The position numbers were made by a program, and so were the translations under genes. Below the pieces are notes generated by a model. That model was not told where the DNA came from, searched no databases, and saw nothing but the letters and a program-made list of their open reading frames with translations. 64,000 nt of DNA from Iris pallida (Eukaryota > Streptophyta > Magnoliopsida > Asparagales > Iridaceae): NCBI GenBank assembly GCA_029216955.1, contig JANAVB010002199.1, positions 13,881,417 through 13,945,416 of the forward strand, written 5' to 3'. Below, piece after piece: positions 20,257 through 33,480 of this stretch. Numbering within the stretch: the stretch's first letter is position 1; every line of letters starts with the position of its first letter.

Positions 20257-23200
20257 AACGATACCATTTCTGATCCTTAGGATATCGAAGAAAAATACAC
20301 TTGATTTCCTTCGGTTCTAATTTAGAAAGGGCAGGTCTAGTATCCTGAACGTAATACAAGCACCCAAAAAATTTGAAAAGAAGAGAATGGCATACGACTG
20401 GAATATAACAGAGAAAAGGGAGTATCGTCATTAAAAACAGAAGATGACATGCAATTGATCAGATAACAAGCTGTAAGGACTGCATTCGACCAAAAATTTT
20501 TGATAGCATGTGTATGAAACATAAGAACATGTGTTGTTTCCAAAAGGTGGTGATTTTTGCGTTCGGTCACACCATTTTGTTGTGATGTGTAAGAACAGAA
20601 AGTTTGGTGGATGATATCATGTCTAGACATGAGAATTGAACTCACAAGACGAATACTCAACCATTATCACTCCGAAAATACTTAATAGAAACCCCAAATT
20701 AGATTTTAATTTCCGCATAAAAATTGGCACCAAATATCAAATAACTAGGAACGATTTTTCATTAGGTAAACAAAAGTGACTCGTTAGTAGTCATCAACAA
20801 AGGAAACAAAATACTTGAAACTCATCACAGATTCAATGGGGCAAGGCCCCCATACATTAGAATGTACTAACTCAAAAGGAACTTATGCAGCTTTATTTAG
20901 ACCCACCGAATATGGTACACGATGATGTTTGGCCAAACTACATGACTCAGTCACAATGAAAAGAAACTTGAGAATCAAAAGACGGACATATTTTCTGGAG
21001 AGCTTGGATAAATGAGTGACTTAACCGACGGTGCAACTCAAATGGATCGAGTGACACGTCGACGCATGCAACAGAAGACTTCATGTCAAACATGTACAAA
21101 CCACTAGCCACATGTCTCCTACCGATAGTTTTTCAGTTTTCAGGTCCTGAAAAACACAACCACCGGAAAAAAAATATTACTGAGCATTGCAAGTCGCGAG
21201 TAATTTGACTAATTGATAGTAAATTGAATGGATTTAGATGTGTATGTAATACTGAAGTGAGTGGCAAACCAAAAAAGACGAGTACTTCCTTTTCAACGAA
21301 CTTTCAATGAACTGACATTCGCAACAATAATATCGGTCACACGATCCACCGATACATAATCGCGCAACATACCTCTGTTGTCGGTCATGTGGTCAGACGT
21401 ACCAAAGTCAATCACCCACTGCTTCAACCTTACTACACATGTCTCTGAATATCTGGTTGTAGATCCAGATGTAGAAGCTTCACCACGATACTGAGTTTGA
21501 AATTCAACAAATTTTGTATAGGCATCTGCATAGATAGTCGGTCATTGTCAAGAGCATAGGACGCAACATTCGCGATATGTGCTTTGGGACACTACCACAG
21601 AAAGTGGCCTTGTTGACCACAATAGAATCATGTCTGTGGTCGGCCTCCATCACTAGTCACCATCACCTCGACTATCGTTTCGGCCAACATTCCGACCACC
21701 ACGTCGACCACCACGAATTCCACCACGAGTAGTACCAAGGCAGACTCATCAGCAGGTGCATCACTCGTATTAGTCCCAACTACTATCTTTGCCTATAGGA
21801 CACGAAAGTGGACTTCCATCATAGATAGGACAAGGGCAAGGGGGATGGTCGGCTGCAAAGGGGGAGAGATGGCAGCAGCAGATGGTAGTAGAAGTCGGGG
21901 GGCGCAGGACAAGGGCAAGAGGGATGGTCGACTGTAATGCGGTGGCAGGACAAAAGCGGGGATGGGGGCGGGGGCGCAGGACGGAAGCGGGGGATGTAGG
22001 GAAGGGGTTGCTAAGGTGGGTGGCGGCTACGGAACGATACCATTTCTGATCCTTAGGATATCGAAGAAAAATACACTTGATTTCCTTCGGTTCTAATTTA
22101 GAAAGGGTAGGTCTAGTATCCTGAACGTAATACAAGCACCCAAAAAATTTGAAAAGAAGAGAATGGCATACGACTGGAATATAACAAAGAAAAGGGAGTA
22201 TCGTCATTAAAAACAGAAGATGACATGCAATTGATCAGATAGCAAGCTATAAGGACTGCATTCGACCAAAAAATTTTGATAGCATGTGTATGAAACATAA
22301 GAACATGTGTTGTTTTCAAAAGGTAGTGATTTTTGCGTTCGGTCACACCATTTTGTTGTGATGTGTAAGAACAGAAAGTTTGGTGGATGATATCATGTCT
22401 AGACATGAGAATTGAACTCACGAGACGAATACTCAACCATTATCACTCCGAAAATACTTAATAGAAACCCCAAATTAGATTTTAATTTTCGCATAAAAAT
22501 TGGCACCAAATATCAAATAACTAGGAACGATTTTTCATTAGGTAAACAAAAGTGACTCGTTAGCAGTCATCAACAAAGGAAACAAAATACTTGAAACTCA
22601 TCACAGATTCAATGGGGCAAGGCCCCCATATATTAGAATGTACTAACTCAAAAGGAACTTATGCAGCTTTATTTAGACCCACCGAATATGGTACACGATG
22701 ATGTTTGGCCAAACTACATGACTCAGTCACAATGAAAAGAAACTTGAGAATCAAAAGACGGACATATTTTCTGGAGAGCTTGGATAAATGAGTGACTTAA
22801 TCTACAGTGCAACTCAAATGGATCGAGTGACACGTCGACGCATGCAACAGAAGACTTCATGTCAAACATGTACAAACCTCTAGCCACATGTCTCCTACCG
22901 ATAGTTTTTCAGTTTTCAGGTCCTGAAAAACACAACCACCGGAAAAAAAAATATTACTGAGCATTGCAAGTCGCGAGTAATTTGACTAATTGATAGTAAA
23001 TTGAATGGATTTAGATGTGTATGTAATACTGAAGTGAGTGGCAAACCAAAAAAGACGAGTACTTCCTTTTCAACGAACTTTCAATGAACTGACATTCGCA
23101 ACAATAATATCGGTCACACGATCCACCGATACATAATCGCGCAACATACCTCTGTTGTCGGTCATGTGGTCAGACGTACCAAAGTCAATCACCCACTGCT

Positions 23201-26200
23201 TCAACCTTACTACACATGTCTCTGAATATCTGGTTGTAGATCCAGATATAGAAGCTTCACCACGATACTGAGTTTGAAATTCAATAAATTTTGTATAGGT
23301 ATCTGCATAGATAGTCGGTCATTGTCAAGAGCATAGGATGCAACATTCGCGATATGTGCTTTGGGACACTACCACAGAAAGTGGCCTTGTTGACCACAAT
23401 AGAATCATGTCTGTGGTTGACCTCCATCACTAGTCACCATCACCTCGACTATCGTTTCGGCCAACATTCCGACCACTACGTCGACCACTACGAATTCCAC
23501 CACGAGCAGTACCCAAGGCAGACTCATCAGCAGGTGCATCACTCGTATTAGTCCCAACTACTATCTTTGCCTATAGGACACGAAAGTGGACTTCCATCAT
23601 AGATAGGACAAGGGCAAGGGGGATGGTCGGCTGCAAAGGGGGAGAGATGGCAGCAGCAGATGGTAGTAGAAGTCGGGGGGCGCAGGACAAGGGCAAGAGG
23701 GATGGTCGGCTGTAATGCGGTGGCAGGACAAAAGCGGGGATGGGGGCGGGGGCGCAGGACGGAAGCGGAGGATGTAGGGAAGGGGTTGCTAAGGTGGGTG
23801 GCGGCTACAGAACGATACCATTTCTGATCCTTAGGATATCGAAGAAAAATACACTTGATTTCCTTCGGTTCTAATTTAGAAAGGGTAGGTCTAGTATCTT
23901 GAACGTAATACAAGCACCCAAAAAATTTGAAAAGAAGAGAATGGCATACGACTGGAATATAACAGAGAAAAGGGAGTATCGTCATTAAAAATAGAAGATG
24001 ACATGCAATTGATCAGATAGCAAGCTGTAAGGACTGCATTCGACCAAAAAATTTTGATAGCATGTGTATGAAACATAAGAACATGTGTTGTTTCCAAAAG
24101 GTGGTGATTTTTGCGTTCGGTCACACCATTTTGTTGTGATGTGTAAGAACAGAAAGTTTGGTGGATGATATCATGTCTAGACATGAGAATTGAACTCAAG
24201 AGACGAATACTCAACCATTATCACTCCGAAAATACTTAATAGAAACCCCAAATTAGATTTTAATTTCCGCATAAAAATTGGCACCAAATATCAAATAACT
24301 AGGAACGATTTTTCATTAGGTAAACAAAAGTGACTCGTTAGTAGTCATCAACAAAGGAAACAAAATACTTGAAACTCATCACAGATTCAATGGGGCAAGG
24401 CCCCCATACATTAGAATGTACTAACTCAAAAGGAACTTATGCAGCTTTATTTAGACCCACCGAATATGGTACACGATGATGTTTGGCCAAACTACATGAC
24501 TCAGTCACAATGAAAAGAAACTTGAGAATCAAAAGACGGACATATTTTCTGGAGAGCTTGGATAAATGAGTGACTTAACCGACGGTGCAACTCAAATGGA
24601 TCGAGTGACACGTCGACGCATGCAACAGAAGACTTCATGTCAAACATGTACAAACCTCTAGCCACATGTCTCCTACCGATAGTTTTTCAGTTTTCAGGTC
24701 CTGAAAAACACAACCACCGGAAAAAAAATATTACTGAGCATTGCAAGTCGCGAGTAATTTGACTAATTGATAGTAAATTGAATGGATTTAGATGTGTATG
24801 TAATACTGAAGTGAGTGGCAAACCAAAAAAGACGAGTACTTCCTTTTCAACGAACTTTCAATGAACTGACATTCGCAACAATAATATCGGTCACACGATC
24901 CACCGATACATAATCGCGCAACATACCTCTGTTGTCGGTCATGTGGTCAGACGTACCAAAGTCAATCACCCACTGCTTCAACCTTACTACACATGTCTCT
25001 GAATATCTGGTTGTAGATCCAGATGTAGAAGCTTCACCACGATACTGAGTTTGAAATTCAACAAAATTTGTATAGGTATCTGCATAGATAGTCGGTCATT
25101 GTCAAGAGCATAGGACGCAACATTCGCGATATGTGCTTTGGGACACTACCACAGAAAGTGGCCTTGTTGACCACAATAGAATCATGTCTGTGGTCGGCCT
25201 CCATCACTAGTCACCATCACCTCGACTATCGTTTCGGCCAACATTCCGACCACCACGTCGACCAACACGAATTCCACCACGAGCAGTACCCAAGGCAGAC
25301 TCATCAGCAGGTGCATCACTCGTATTAGTCCCAACTACTATCTTTGCCTATAGGACACGAAAGTGGACTTCCATCATAGATAGGACAAGGGCAAGGGGGA
25401 TGGTCGGCTGCAAAGGGGGAGAGATGGCAGCAGCAGATGGTAGTAGAAGTCAGGGGGCACAAGACAAGGGCAAGAGGGATGGTCGGCTGTAATGCGGTGG
25501 CAGGACAAAAGCGGGGATGGGGGCGGGGGCGCAGGACGGAAGCGGGGGATGTAGGGAAGGGGTTGCTAAGGTGGGTGGCGGCTACGGAACGATACCATTT
25601 CTGATCCTTAGGATATCGAAGAAAAATACACTTGATTTCCTTCGGTTCTAATTTAGAAAGGGTAGGTCTAGTATCCTGAACGTAATACAAGCACCCAAAA
25701 AATTTGAAAAGAAGAGAATGGCATACGACTGGAATATAACAGAGAAAAGGGAGTATCGTCATTAAAAACAGAAGATGACATGCAATTGATCAGATAGCAA
25801 GCTGTAAGGACTGCATTCGACCAAAAAATTTTGATAGCATGTGTATGAAACATAAGAACATGTGTTGTTTCCAAAAGGTGGTGATTTTTGCGTTCGGTCA
25901 CACCATTTTGTTGTGATGTGTAAGAACAGAAAGTTTGGTGGATGATATCATGTCTAGACATGAGAATTGAACTCACGAGACGAATACTCAACCATTATCA
26001 CTCCGAAAATACTTAATAGAAACCCCAAATTAGATTTTAATTTCCGCATAAAAATTGGCACCAAATATCAAATAACTAGGAACGATTTTTCATTAGGTAA
26101 ACAAAAGTGACTCGTTAGTTGTCATCAACAAAGGAAACAAAATACTTGAAACTCATCACAGATTCAATGGGGCAAGGCCCCCATACATTAGAATGTACTA

Positions 26201-29141
26201 ACTCAAAAGGAACTTATGCAGCTTTATTTGGACCCACCGAATATGGTACACGATGATGTTTGGCCAAACTACATGACTCAGTCACAATGAAAAGAAACTT
26301 GAGAATCAAAAGACGGACATATTTTCTGGAGAGCTTGGATAAATGAGTGACTTAACCTACGGTGCAACTCAAATGGATTGAGTGACACGTCGACGCATGC
26401 AACAGAAGACTTCATGTCAAACATGTACAAACCTCTAGCCATATGTCTCCTACCGATAGTTTTTCAGTTTTCAGGTCCTGAAAAGCACAACCACCGGAAA
26501 AAAAATATTACTGAGCATTGCAAGTCGCGAGTAATTTGACTAATTGATAGTAAATTGAATGGATTTAGATGTGTATGTAATACTGAAGTGAGTGGCAAAC
26601 CAAAAAAGACGAGTACTTCCTTTTCAACGAACTTTCAATGAACTGACATTCGCAACAATAATATCGGTCACACGATCCACCGATACATAATCGTGCAACA
26701 TACCTCTGTTGTCGGTCATGTGGTCAGACGTACCAAAGTCAATCACCCACTGCTTCAACCTTACTACACATGTCTCTGAATATCTGGTTGTAGATCCAGA
26801 TGTAGAAGCTTCACCACGATACTGAGTTTGAAATTCAACAAATTTTGTATAGGTATCTGCATAGATAGTCGGTCATTGTCAAGAGCATAGGATGCAACAT
26901 TCGCGATATGTGCTTTGGGACACTACCACAGAAAGTGGCCTTGTTGACCACAATAGAATCATGTCTGTGGTCGGCCTCCATCACTAGTCACCATCACCTC
27001 GACTATCGTTTCGGCCAACATTCCGACCACCACGTCGACCACCACGAATTCCACCACGAGCAGCACCCAAGGCAGACTCATCAGCAGGTGCATCACTCGT
27101 ATTAGTCCCAACTACTATCTTTGCCTATAGGACACGAAAGTGGACTTCCATCATAGATAGGACAAGGGCAAGGGGGATGGTCGGCTGCAAAGGGGGAGAG
27201 ATGGCAGCAGCAGATGGTAGTAGAAGTCGGGGGGCGCAGGACAAGGGCAAGAGGGATGGTCGGCTGTAATGCGGTGGCAGGACAAAAGCGGGGATGGGGG
27301 CGGGGGCGCAGGACGGAAGCGGGGGATGTAGGGAAGGGGTTGCTAAGGTGGGTGGCGGCTACGGAACGATACCATTTCTGATCCTTAGGATATCGAAGAA
27401 AAATACACTTGATTTCCTTCGGTTCTAATTTAGAAAGGGTAGGTCTAGTATCCTGAACGTAATATAAGTACCCAAAAAATTTGAAAAGAAGAGAATGGCA
27501 TACGACTGGAATATAACAGAGAAAAGGGAGTATCGTCATTAAAAACAGAAGATGACATGCAATTGATCAGATAGCAAGCTGTAAGGACTGCATTCGACCA
27601 AAAAAATTTGGTAGCATGTGTATGAAACATAAGAACATGTGTTGTTCCCAAAAGGTGGTGATTTTTGCGTTCGGTCACACCATTTTGTTGTGATGTGTAA
27701 GAACAGAAAGTTTGGTGGATGATATCATGTCTAGACATGAGAATTGAACTCACGAGACGAATACTCAACCATTATCACTCCGAAAATACTTAATAGAAAC
27801 CCCAATTTAGATTTTAATTTCCGCATAAAAATTGGCACCAAATATCAAATAACTAGGAACGATTTTTTATTAGGTAAACAAAAGTGACTCGTTAGTAGTC
27901 ATCAACAAAGGAAACAAAATACTTGAAACTCATCACAGATTCAATGGGGCAAGGCCCCCATACATTAGAATGTACTAACTCAAAAGGAACTTATGCAGCT
28001 TTATTTAGACCCACCGAATATGGTACACGATGATGTTTGGCCAAACTACATGACTCAGTCACAATGAAAAGAAACTTGAGAATCAAAAGACGGACATATT
28101 TTCTGGAGAGCTTGGATAAATGAGTGACTTAACCGACGGTGCAACTCAAATGGATCGAGTGACACGTCGACGCATGCAACAGAAGACTTCATGTCAAACA
28201 TGTACAAACCTCTAGCCACATGTCTCCTACCGATAGTTTTTCAGTTTTCAGGTCCTGAAAAACACAACCACCGGAAAAAAAATATTACTGAGCATTGCAA
28301 GTCGCGAGTAATTTGACTAATTGATAGTAAATTGAATGGATTTAGATGTGTATGTAATACTGAAGTGAGTGGCAAACCAAAAAAGACGAGTACTTCCTTT
28401 TCAACGAACTTTCAATGAACTGACATTCGCAACAATAATATCGGTCACACGATCCACCGATACATAATCGCGTAACATACCTCTGTTGTCGGTCATGTGG
28501 TCAGACGTACCAAAGTCAATCACCCACTGCTTCAACCTTACTACACATGTCTCTGAATATCTGGTTGTAGATCCAGATGTAGAAGCTTCACCACGATATT
28601 GAGTTTGAAATTCAAGAAATTTTGTATAGGTATCTGCATAGATAGTCGGTCATTGTCAAGAGCATAGGATGCAACATTCGCGATATGTGCTTTGGGATAC
28701 TACCACAGAAAGTGGCCTTGTTGACCACAATAGAATCATGTCTGTGGTCGGCCTCCATCACTAGTCACCATCACCTCGACTATCGTTTCGGCCAACATTC
28801 CGACCACCACGTCGACCACCACGAATTCCACCACGAGCAGTACCCAAGGCAGACTCATCAGCAGGTGCATCACTCGTATTAGTCCCAACTACTATCTTTG
28901 CCTATAGGACACGAAAGTGTACTTCCATCATAGATAGGACAAGGGCAAGGGGGATGGTCTGCCGCAAAGGGGGAGAGATGGCAGCAGCAGATGGTAGTAG
29001 AAGTCGGGGGGCACAGGACAAGGGCAAGAGGGATGGTCGGCTGTAATGCGGTGGCAAGACAAATGCGGGGATGGGGGCGGGGGCGCAGGACGGAAGCGGG
29101 GGATGTAGGGAAGGGGTTGCTAAGGTGGGTAGCGGCTACGG
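20257..29141 (-). repeat. Five-copy tandem array of a 1,777-bp retrotransposon segment
   Basis: Units: 20,257-22,032 (1,776), 22,033-23,810 (1,778), 23,811-25,587, 25,588-27,364 and 27,365-29,141 (1,777 each). Every internal junction joins ...GGCGGCTAC(G/A)G to AACGATACC.... This fuses the end of an integrase-region frame (...IFLRYPKDQKWYR) to the element leader. In each unit, read on the minus strand, one finds leader, the remnant of the gag zinc-finger region, protease, GAG pre-integrase and integrase pieces (QQNGVTERKNHHLLETTHV, FWSNAVLTACYLINCM). Copies differ by about 1-2% by eye. No microhomology is evident at the breakpoints. Confidence 0.95.
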
Positions 29142-29188
29142 TTTTGGGTGAGAGAGAGAGGTGGGCGGCTGCTATGGCCTTGATACCA

Positions 29189-29297
29189 TGTAAAGTGGGA
29201 ATAATTAGATGGATTACTATTGAATGAAGTATTACATATACATAGGAGGACGCTACCCGATGTGGGACTAAAGCCAATAACTAATATACTCTTAACA
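29189..29297 (-). repeat. Copia A 5' LTR
   Basis: 109 bp, TGTAAAGTGGG...CTCTTAACA on the plus strand. On the minus strand it is followed by the primer-binding site TGGTATCAAGGCC (29,188-29,176), complementary to the 3' end of initiator methionine tRNA with one deviation from TGGTATCAGAGC. The target duplication CTACT follows at 29,298. Confidence 0.92.
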
Positions 29298-29302
29298 CTA
29301 CT

Positions 29303-30496
29303 CTTACCTTGTAGAATAGTGAAAAATGATTCCATTAACTACATAACTACACAAAACAAACTACATTTGCCAGCTAATAACCAAAATTTCACTCCGAGTC
29401 ATGAGATAAGACCGATGAAAGAGAAGAACAAAAATAAACCATCCAATGTTATATTAAGTGGTTTCCACTGTGTGGTCGGGAAATGGCTGGTTACTGATTA
29501 ATCAGATTACTCAGCCGGTTAATACTTCTTAGAGCATTGACTTCAATGAACATATAGTTTGGCCAAAACTCTTGACAGCTTGAAATGATAATAGACAAAT
29601 TAGAGGAAATTTAAACACCGACTAGAGATTTCTTCAAGTGTTACTGATAGGCACTTGTCAATGTTGTCATGAATTTCATGAATAGTTCAATCCATTGGGC
29701 AGTAATTTAAGGGCATCTTAATAGGGCAATCTCTCCTGCTGTTATCTGAAAGCTTAAGAGAGCAATATATTCATTATGTTGCTTACAGGTTGTATATTAT
29801 CTGGCATCTCTTGGTTTACTAAACAAGGTTTTGGTAAATTGCTACCTCCTGTGTATTAGATGTGTTATAAACAATGCTCAAGATCTCGGATATCGGGTCC
29901 ATATCAGTTTTGGTTTCGAGATATGGTATGTTGGCTATCGGAGACATACTGAAATATTGGATATCAATACGTAAACATAGACTAATGATTTCTTCAAGTG
30001 TTAGTGTGTTACTGATGAGCACTTGTCATATCTTTCATGGAGAGTTAATCCCATTGGGCGGTAATTTAAGGGCATTTTAGTAGGGGCAATCTCTCTCCTA
30101 CTGTTATCTCAAAAATTAAGAGACCGTTTTATTCTTTTGTGTTGCTTACAGGTTCTATTATATGGCATCTCTTGGTTTTACTAAACAAGGTTTTGGTAAA
30201 TTGCTACCTCCTGTGTATTAGATGTGGATTCATATCCGTTTGGGTTTTGAGGTTTGGGTTTTGAGATAATGTACGTCTGATATCGAAGAAAGATTGAAAT
30301 ATAGGATACCAATAAATATATATTATATATACTAAATGTCTATCATATTCAAATTTCTAGATGTACTAAATATTCTAATGTCCTAAAAGGCTAAAACTAA
30401 ATAACTAACAATAAAACATCAAATGTAACATCTTAACATGGTAACTAACAATTATAAAATTATAAGTACAAATAAAAAACTAGTAATATTAATAAC
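29303..30496. other. Spacer between copia A and B with a tandem duplication
   Basis: No supported gene. A segment of about 360 bp is present twice (about 29,622-29,981 and 29,983-30,330). It is recognisable by TTTCTTCAAGTGTTA, CCCATTGGGC-like and TGGCATCTCTTGGTTT stretches, and by GGATATCGG-type motifs at the end. The copies have diverged by small indels. The rest is AT-rich. Confidence 0.6.
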
Positions 30497-30634
30497 TGTA
30501 GGAGGAAATAATAGGATGATAATTATTGAGGGAGAGATTACATATATATAGGAGAGGCTAGCCTCCTCTCCTATTATTCTAAGCAATGTGGGACTAAAGC
30601 CCATTAACTCATAACTCTAATATAACACTTAACA
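30497..30634 (-). repeat. Copia B 3' LTR
   Basis: 138 bp, TGTAGGAGGAAATAATAGG...TAACA. Carries an internal palindrome GAGAGGCTAGCCTCCTCTC. Three mismatches to the 5' LTR. Confidence 0.95.
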
Positions 30635-31535
30635 CCCTCCCTCAAGCTGGAGCATAGATGTCAATCATGCCCAGCTTGTTACATAAAAATTGAACCCGAG
30701 GACCCATAAGAGGCTTTGTGAATATATCAGCTATCCGGTCGCCGGTCCTCACATGTTGAAACTTTATCACTCCTTTCTTATATTCAGCACGAACAAAATG
30801 AATGTCAATTTCAATATGCTTTGTCCGTTCATAAAATACTGGATTGGTGGCAATGTGAATAGCAGACTGGCTATCACACCATAGATCTGCCACTTGAGAC
30901 CCTGTATCTTCTCCCAGTTCTTGTAGGAGATGCTTCATATATAATATCTCTGACGTGCCATGAGCAATAGCTCGATATTCTGCTTCTGAGCTCGAGCGTG
31001 CTATCACACTTTATTTCTTGCTCTTCCATGACACTAGATTTCTACCAATAAATACTGAGTAGCCAGATGTAGACCGTCTATCTGTTAGGCTTGCTCCCCA
31101 GTCAGCATCAGTAAAACACTCAATGCGAGTGTGTCCATTATTCTCTATTCGAATTCCTTTTTCTGGATTCTTTACTAGATAACACAGAATTCTGAGAACT
31201 GCCTGCCAGTGTAAAATTCTTGGAGAAGCCATAAATCTACTTGCAACACTCATTGCAAAAGAAATATCCGGACGCGTCATAACCGTCAAGTAGTTGAGTT
31301 TTTCAACTACTCGACGATATTGATCTGGATTGGTCATCAGGACCCCTTCATCTGGAAGTAACTTCGCCCCTGGATCCATAGCTGAGGTTGCTCCCTTTGC
31401 TTGCATCATGCCTGCATCATTTAGTATGTCCAACACATACTTTCTTTGAGACATTACAATGTCCCGCTTACCCCGTATGACCTCAATGCCCAAGAAATAG
31501 CTCAAGGATCCCATAACCTTGGTTTGAAATTATTC
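30635..31535 (-). pseudogene. Copia B RT C-terminus and RNase H
   Basis: Two open segments in the usual order. 31,514-31,011 has SYFLGIEV, QRKYVLDIL, RRVVEKLNYLTVMTRPDISF and the RNase H start FTDADWGASLTDRRSTSGY. 31,007-30,642 has ARSSSEAEYRAIAHG, DSQSAIHIATNPV, ERTKHIEIDIHFVR and IADIFTKPL. A stop separates them just after VSWKSKK. Compared with a working element the domain content is complete; the interruption is a single base-level lesion. Confidence 0.9.
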
Positions 31536-32440
31536 TCCAAGAAACTTCTTGAGACTTGCAATACCCTGGCTGTCATCTCCCGTGATTACAATATCATCAA
31601 CGTAGACTCCAAGGAGTATTCTTCCAGCAGGATGTGTGTCGATAGAAGATTGAATGGTCCTTCTTCGATTGACACATGCCAAATTGAGTAACAACATGCG
31701 TAAATCGACCAAACCATGCACGAGGCGATTGTTTCAGACCATAGAGAGCCTTCCTCAGATGACACACTTTACCCTCCCTTGCAACGAACCCGGGAGGTTG
31801 CATCACATATACTTCTTCATCAAGATCCCCGTGAAGGAAAGCATTCTTTATATCAAGCTGGAGTAACGGCCAATCATATCGGATGGCCAAGGTCATGAGG
31901 ACACGAACGGATGTCATTTTGGCCACAGGAGAGAATGTCTCGAAGTAATCCTCCACATAGGTTTTGAGAGTAACCTTTGGCCACCAGCCGAGCCTTCAGT
32001 CGATCAAGGGTGTCATCCGGTTTGACCTTAATCGTGAACATCCATTTGCAGCCGACTGCCTGTTTACCAGTAGGTAAGTCGACTAAGTCCCAGGTATGAT
32101 TCTTCTGGAGAGCTTTCATCTCCTCGTTCATAGCAGCACGCCAACCAGGATGTCGGAGACCCTCCTCAGCGGTCTTGGGAATCTGAATTCCATCAATAGT
32201 AGCCACCAGAGACTGAGTGTGACTGGTAAGACCTTTGTAGCTGTCAACATACAAGGGATGATCACGACAGGCACGACGAGAACGTTCTGGAGGCGGGACC
32301 ACCGGAGCTGCTGGCGGAACTGGTGGAGCTGCGGGTGGAACAGAAGGAGGCAACGCATTTGAGCCGGAATTGCTGATCGAACCAGAGGAGGATGACTCTG
32401 TGGGCGATGTTGGCAATAGCTGAATCGGTGTATATGGACC
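31536..32440 (-). pseudogene. Copia B reverse transcriptase
   Basis: Fingers and palm are recognisable across three frames. 32,416-31,874: YVDSYKGLTSHTQSL, HPGWRAAMNEEMKALQ, WDLVDLPTGKQAVGCKWMF, KARLVAKGYSQ. 31,956-31,597: ETFSPVAKMTSVRVLM, QLDIKNAFLHGDLDEEVYV, ALYGLKQSPRAWF. 31,721-31,530: the catalytic box VYVDDIVITG. Frameshifts lie near 31,960 and 31,640, and a stop follows KKFLGE. The catalytic aspartates (LDIKNAF, YVDD) are kept. Confidence 0.9.
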
Positions 32441-33480
32441 ATCTGACTGGAAGACTGGTTCGGTAAGGGGGGCACCCGTACGGGGGGCTGTTGTGTTTGA
32501 GGAGGAAATAACAAAAAATCATCTTCGGGATAGACCAGTGGAGCCGGACCCTTTGATTGTGGAAGTGGTAGAAATTCAGTTTCTACAAAGGTAACATCCC
32601 GAGTGAAAAAATAGCGCTTTAAGACAGGGAAGAAACACCGACACCCTTTCTGATCTTTAGGATACCCAAGAAAAATACATTGTATTGCCTTAGGATCTAA
32701 TTTAGAAAGGGTTGGTCGGGTATCCCGAACATAGCATAAGCAGCCAAAGATTCGGAGAGGAAGAGAAAATGGCTCTCGTCCAGGAAAAAGTCTAGAAAAA
32801 GGAGTGTTACCATTGAAAACTGACGATGGCATGCGGTTAATAAGATAACAAGCAGTAAGAACCGCATCCAACCAAAATCGCTTGGGAGTACGTGCATGAA
32901 ACATAAGAGCATGTGTAGTTTCCAATAAATGACGATTCTTGCGTTCGGCTACACCATTTTGTTATGGTGTATACGCACAAGAAGTTTGGTGGATGATGCC
33001 ATGGAGGGCCAGATGTTTATCGAGATCACGTGATAAATACTCACGGCCATTGTCACTCCGAAAAATTTTGATGGGAAGACCAAATTGTGTTTTTATTTCG
33101 ACATGAAAGTTGCACCAGATGTTAAATAATTCAGAGCGATTTTTTATCAAATAAATAAAGGTGACACGTGAGTAATTATCGACAAAAGTAACAAAGTACT
33201 TAAAGTCCATGACAGATTCAATCGGACAGGATCCCCATATATCAGAATGCACTAACTCAAAAGGAGCAGAAGCAATTTTATTTGGACTTACCGGATAAGG
33301 AACCCGATGATGTTTAGCTAAACTACATGGCTCGCAATGAAAGGAAGAGAAAATATCTAAAGATGGGTACATTTTCTGGAGAGCTTGGGACGATGGATGG
33401 CCTAACCGATAATGTAACTCAACAAGATCGAGTTTCTTGCTGGCACAAACAACGGAAGGAGTTGCGTCAAACAGGTACAA
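32441..33480 (-). pseudogene. Copia B integrase
   Basis: The GAG pre-integrase zinc region (HYRLGHPSSQALQKM, HCEPCSLAKHH) is followed by the catalytic core, with the first Asp in HSDIWG and the second in RSDNGREYLS. The frame stops at CAYTP (about 32,962) one codon before QNGVAERKNRH, then continues (METTHALMFHARTPKRFW, YLINRMPSSVFNGNTPF, FGCLCYVRDTRPTLSKLDPK). The same region of element A is the part repeated in its tandem array. Confidence 0.88.

Noticed and set aside
21770..29277. Repeated 145- and 107-codon frames as a tandem gene family
   Set aside because: They are broken integrase and leader pieces of copia A, repeated because of the 1,777-bp array.
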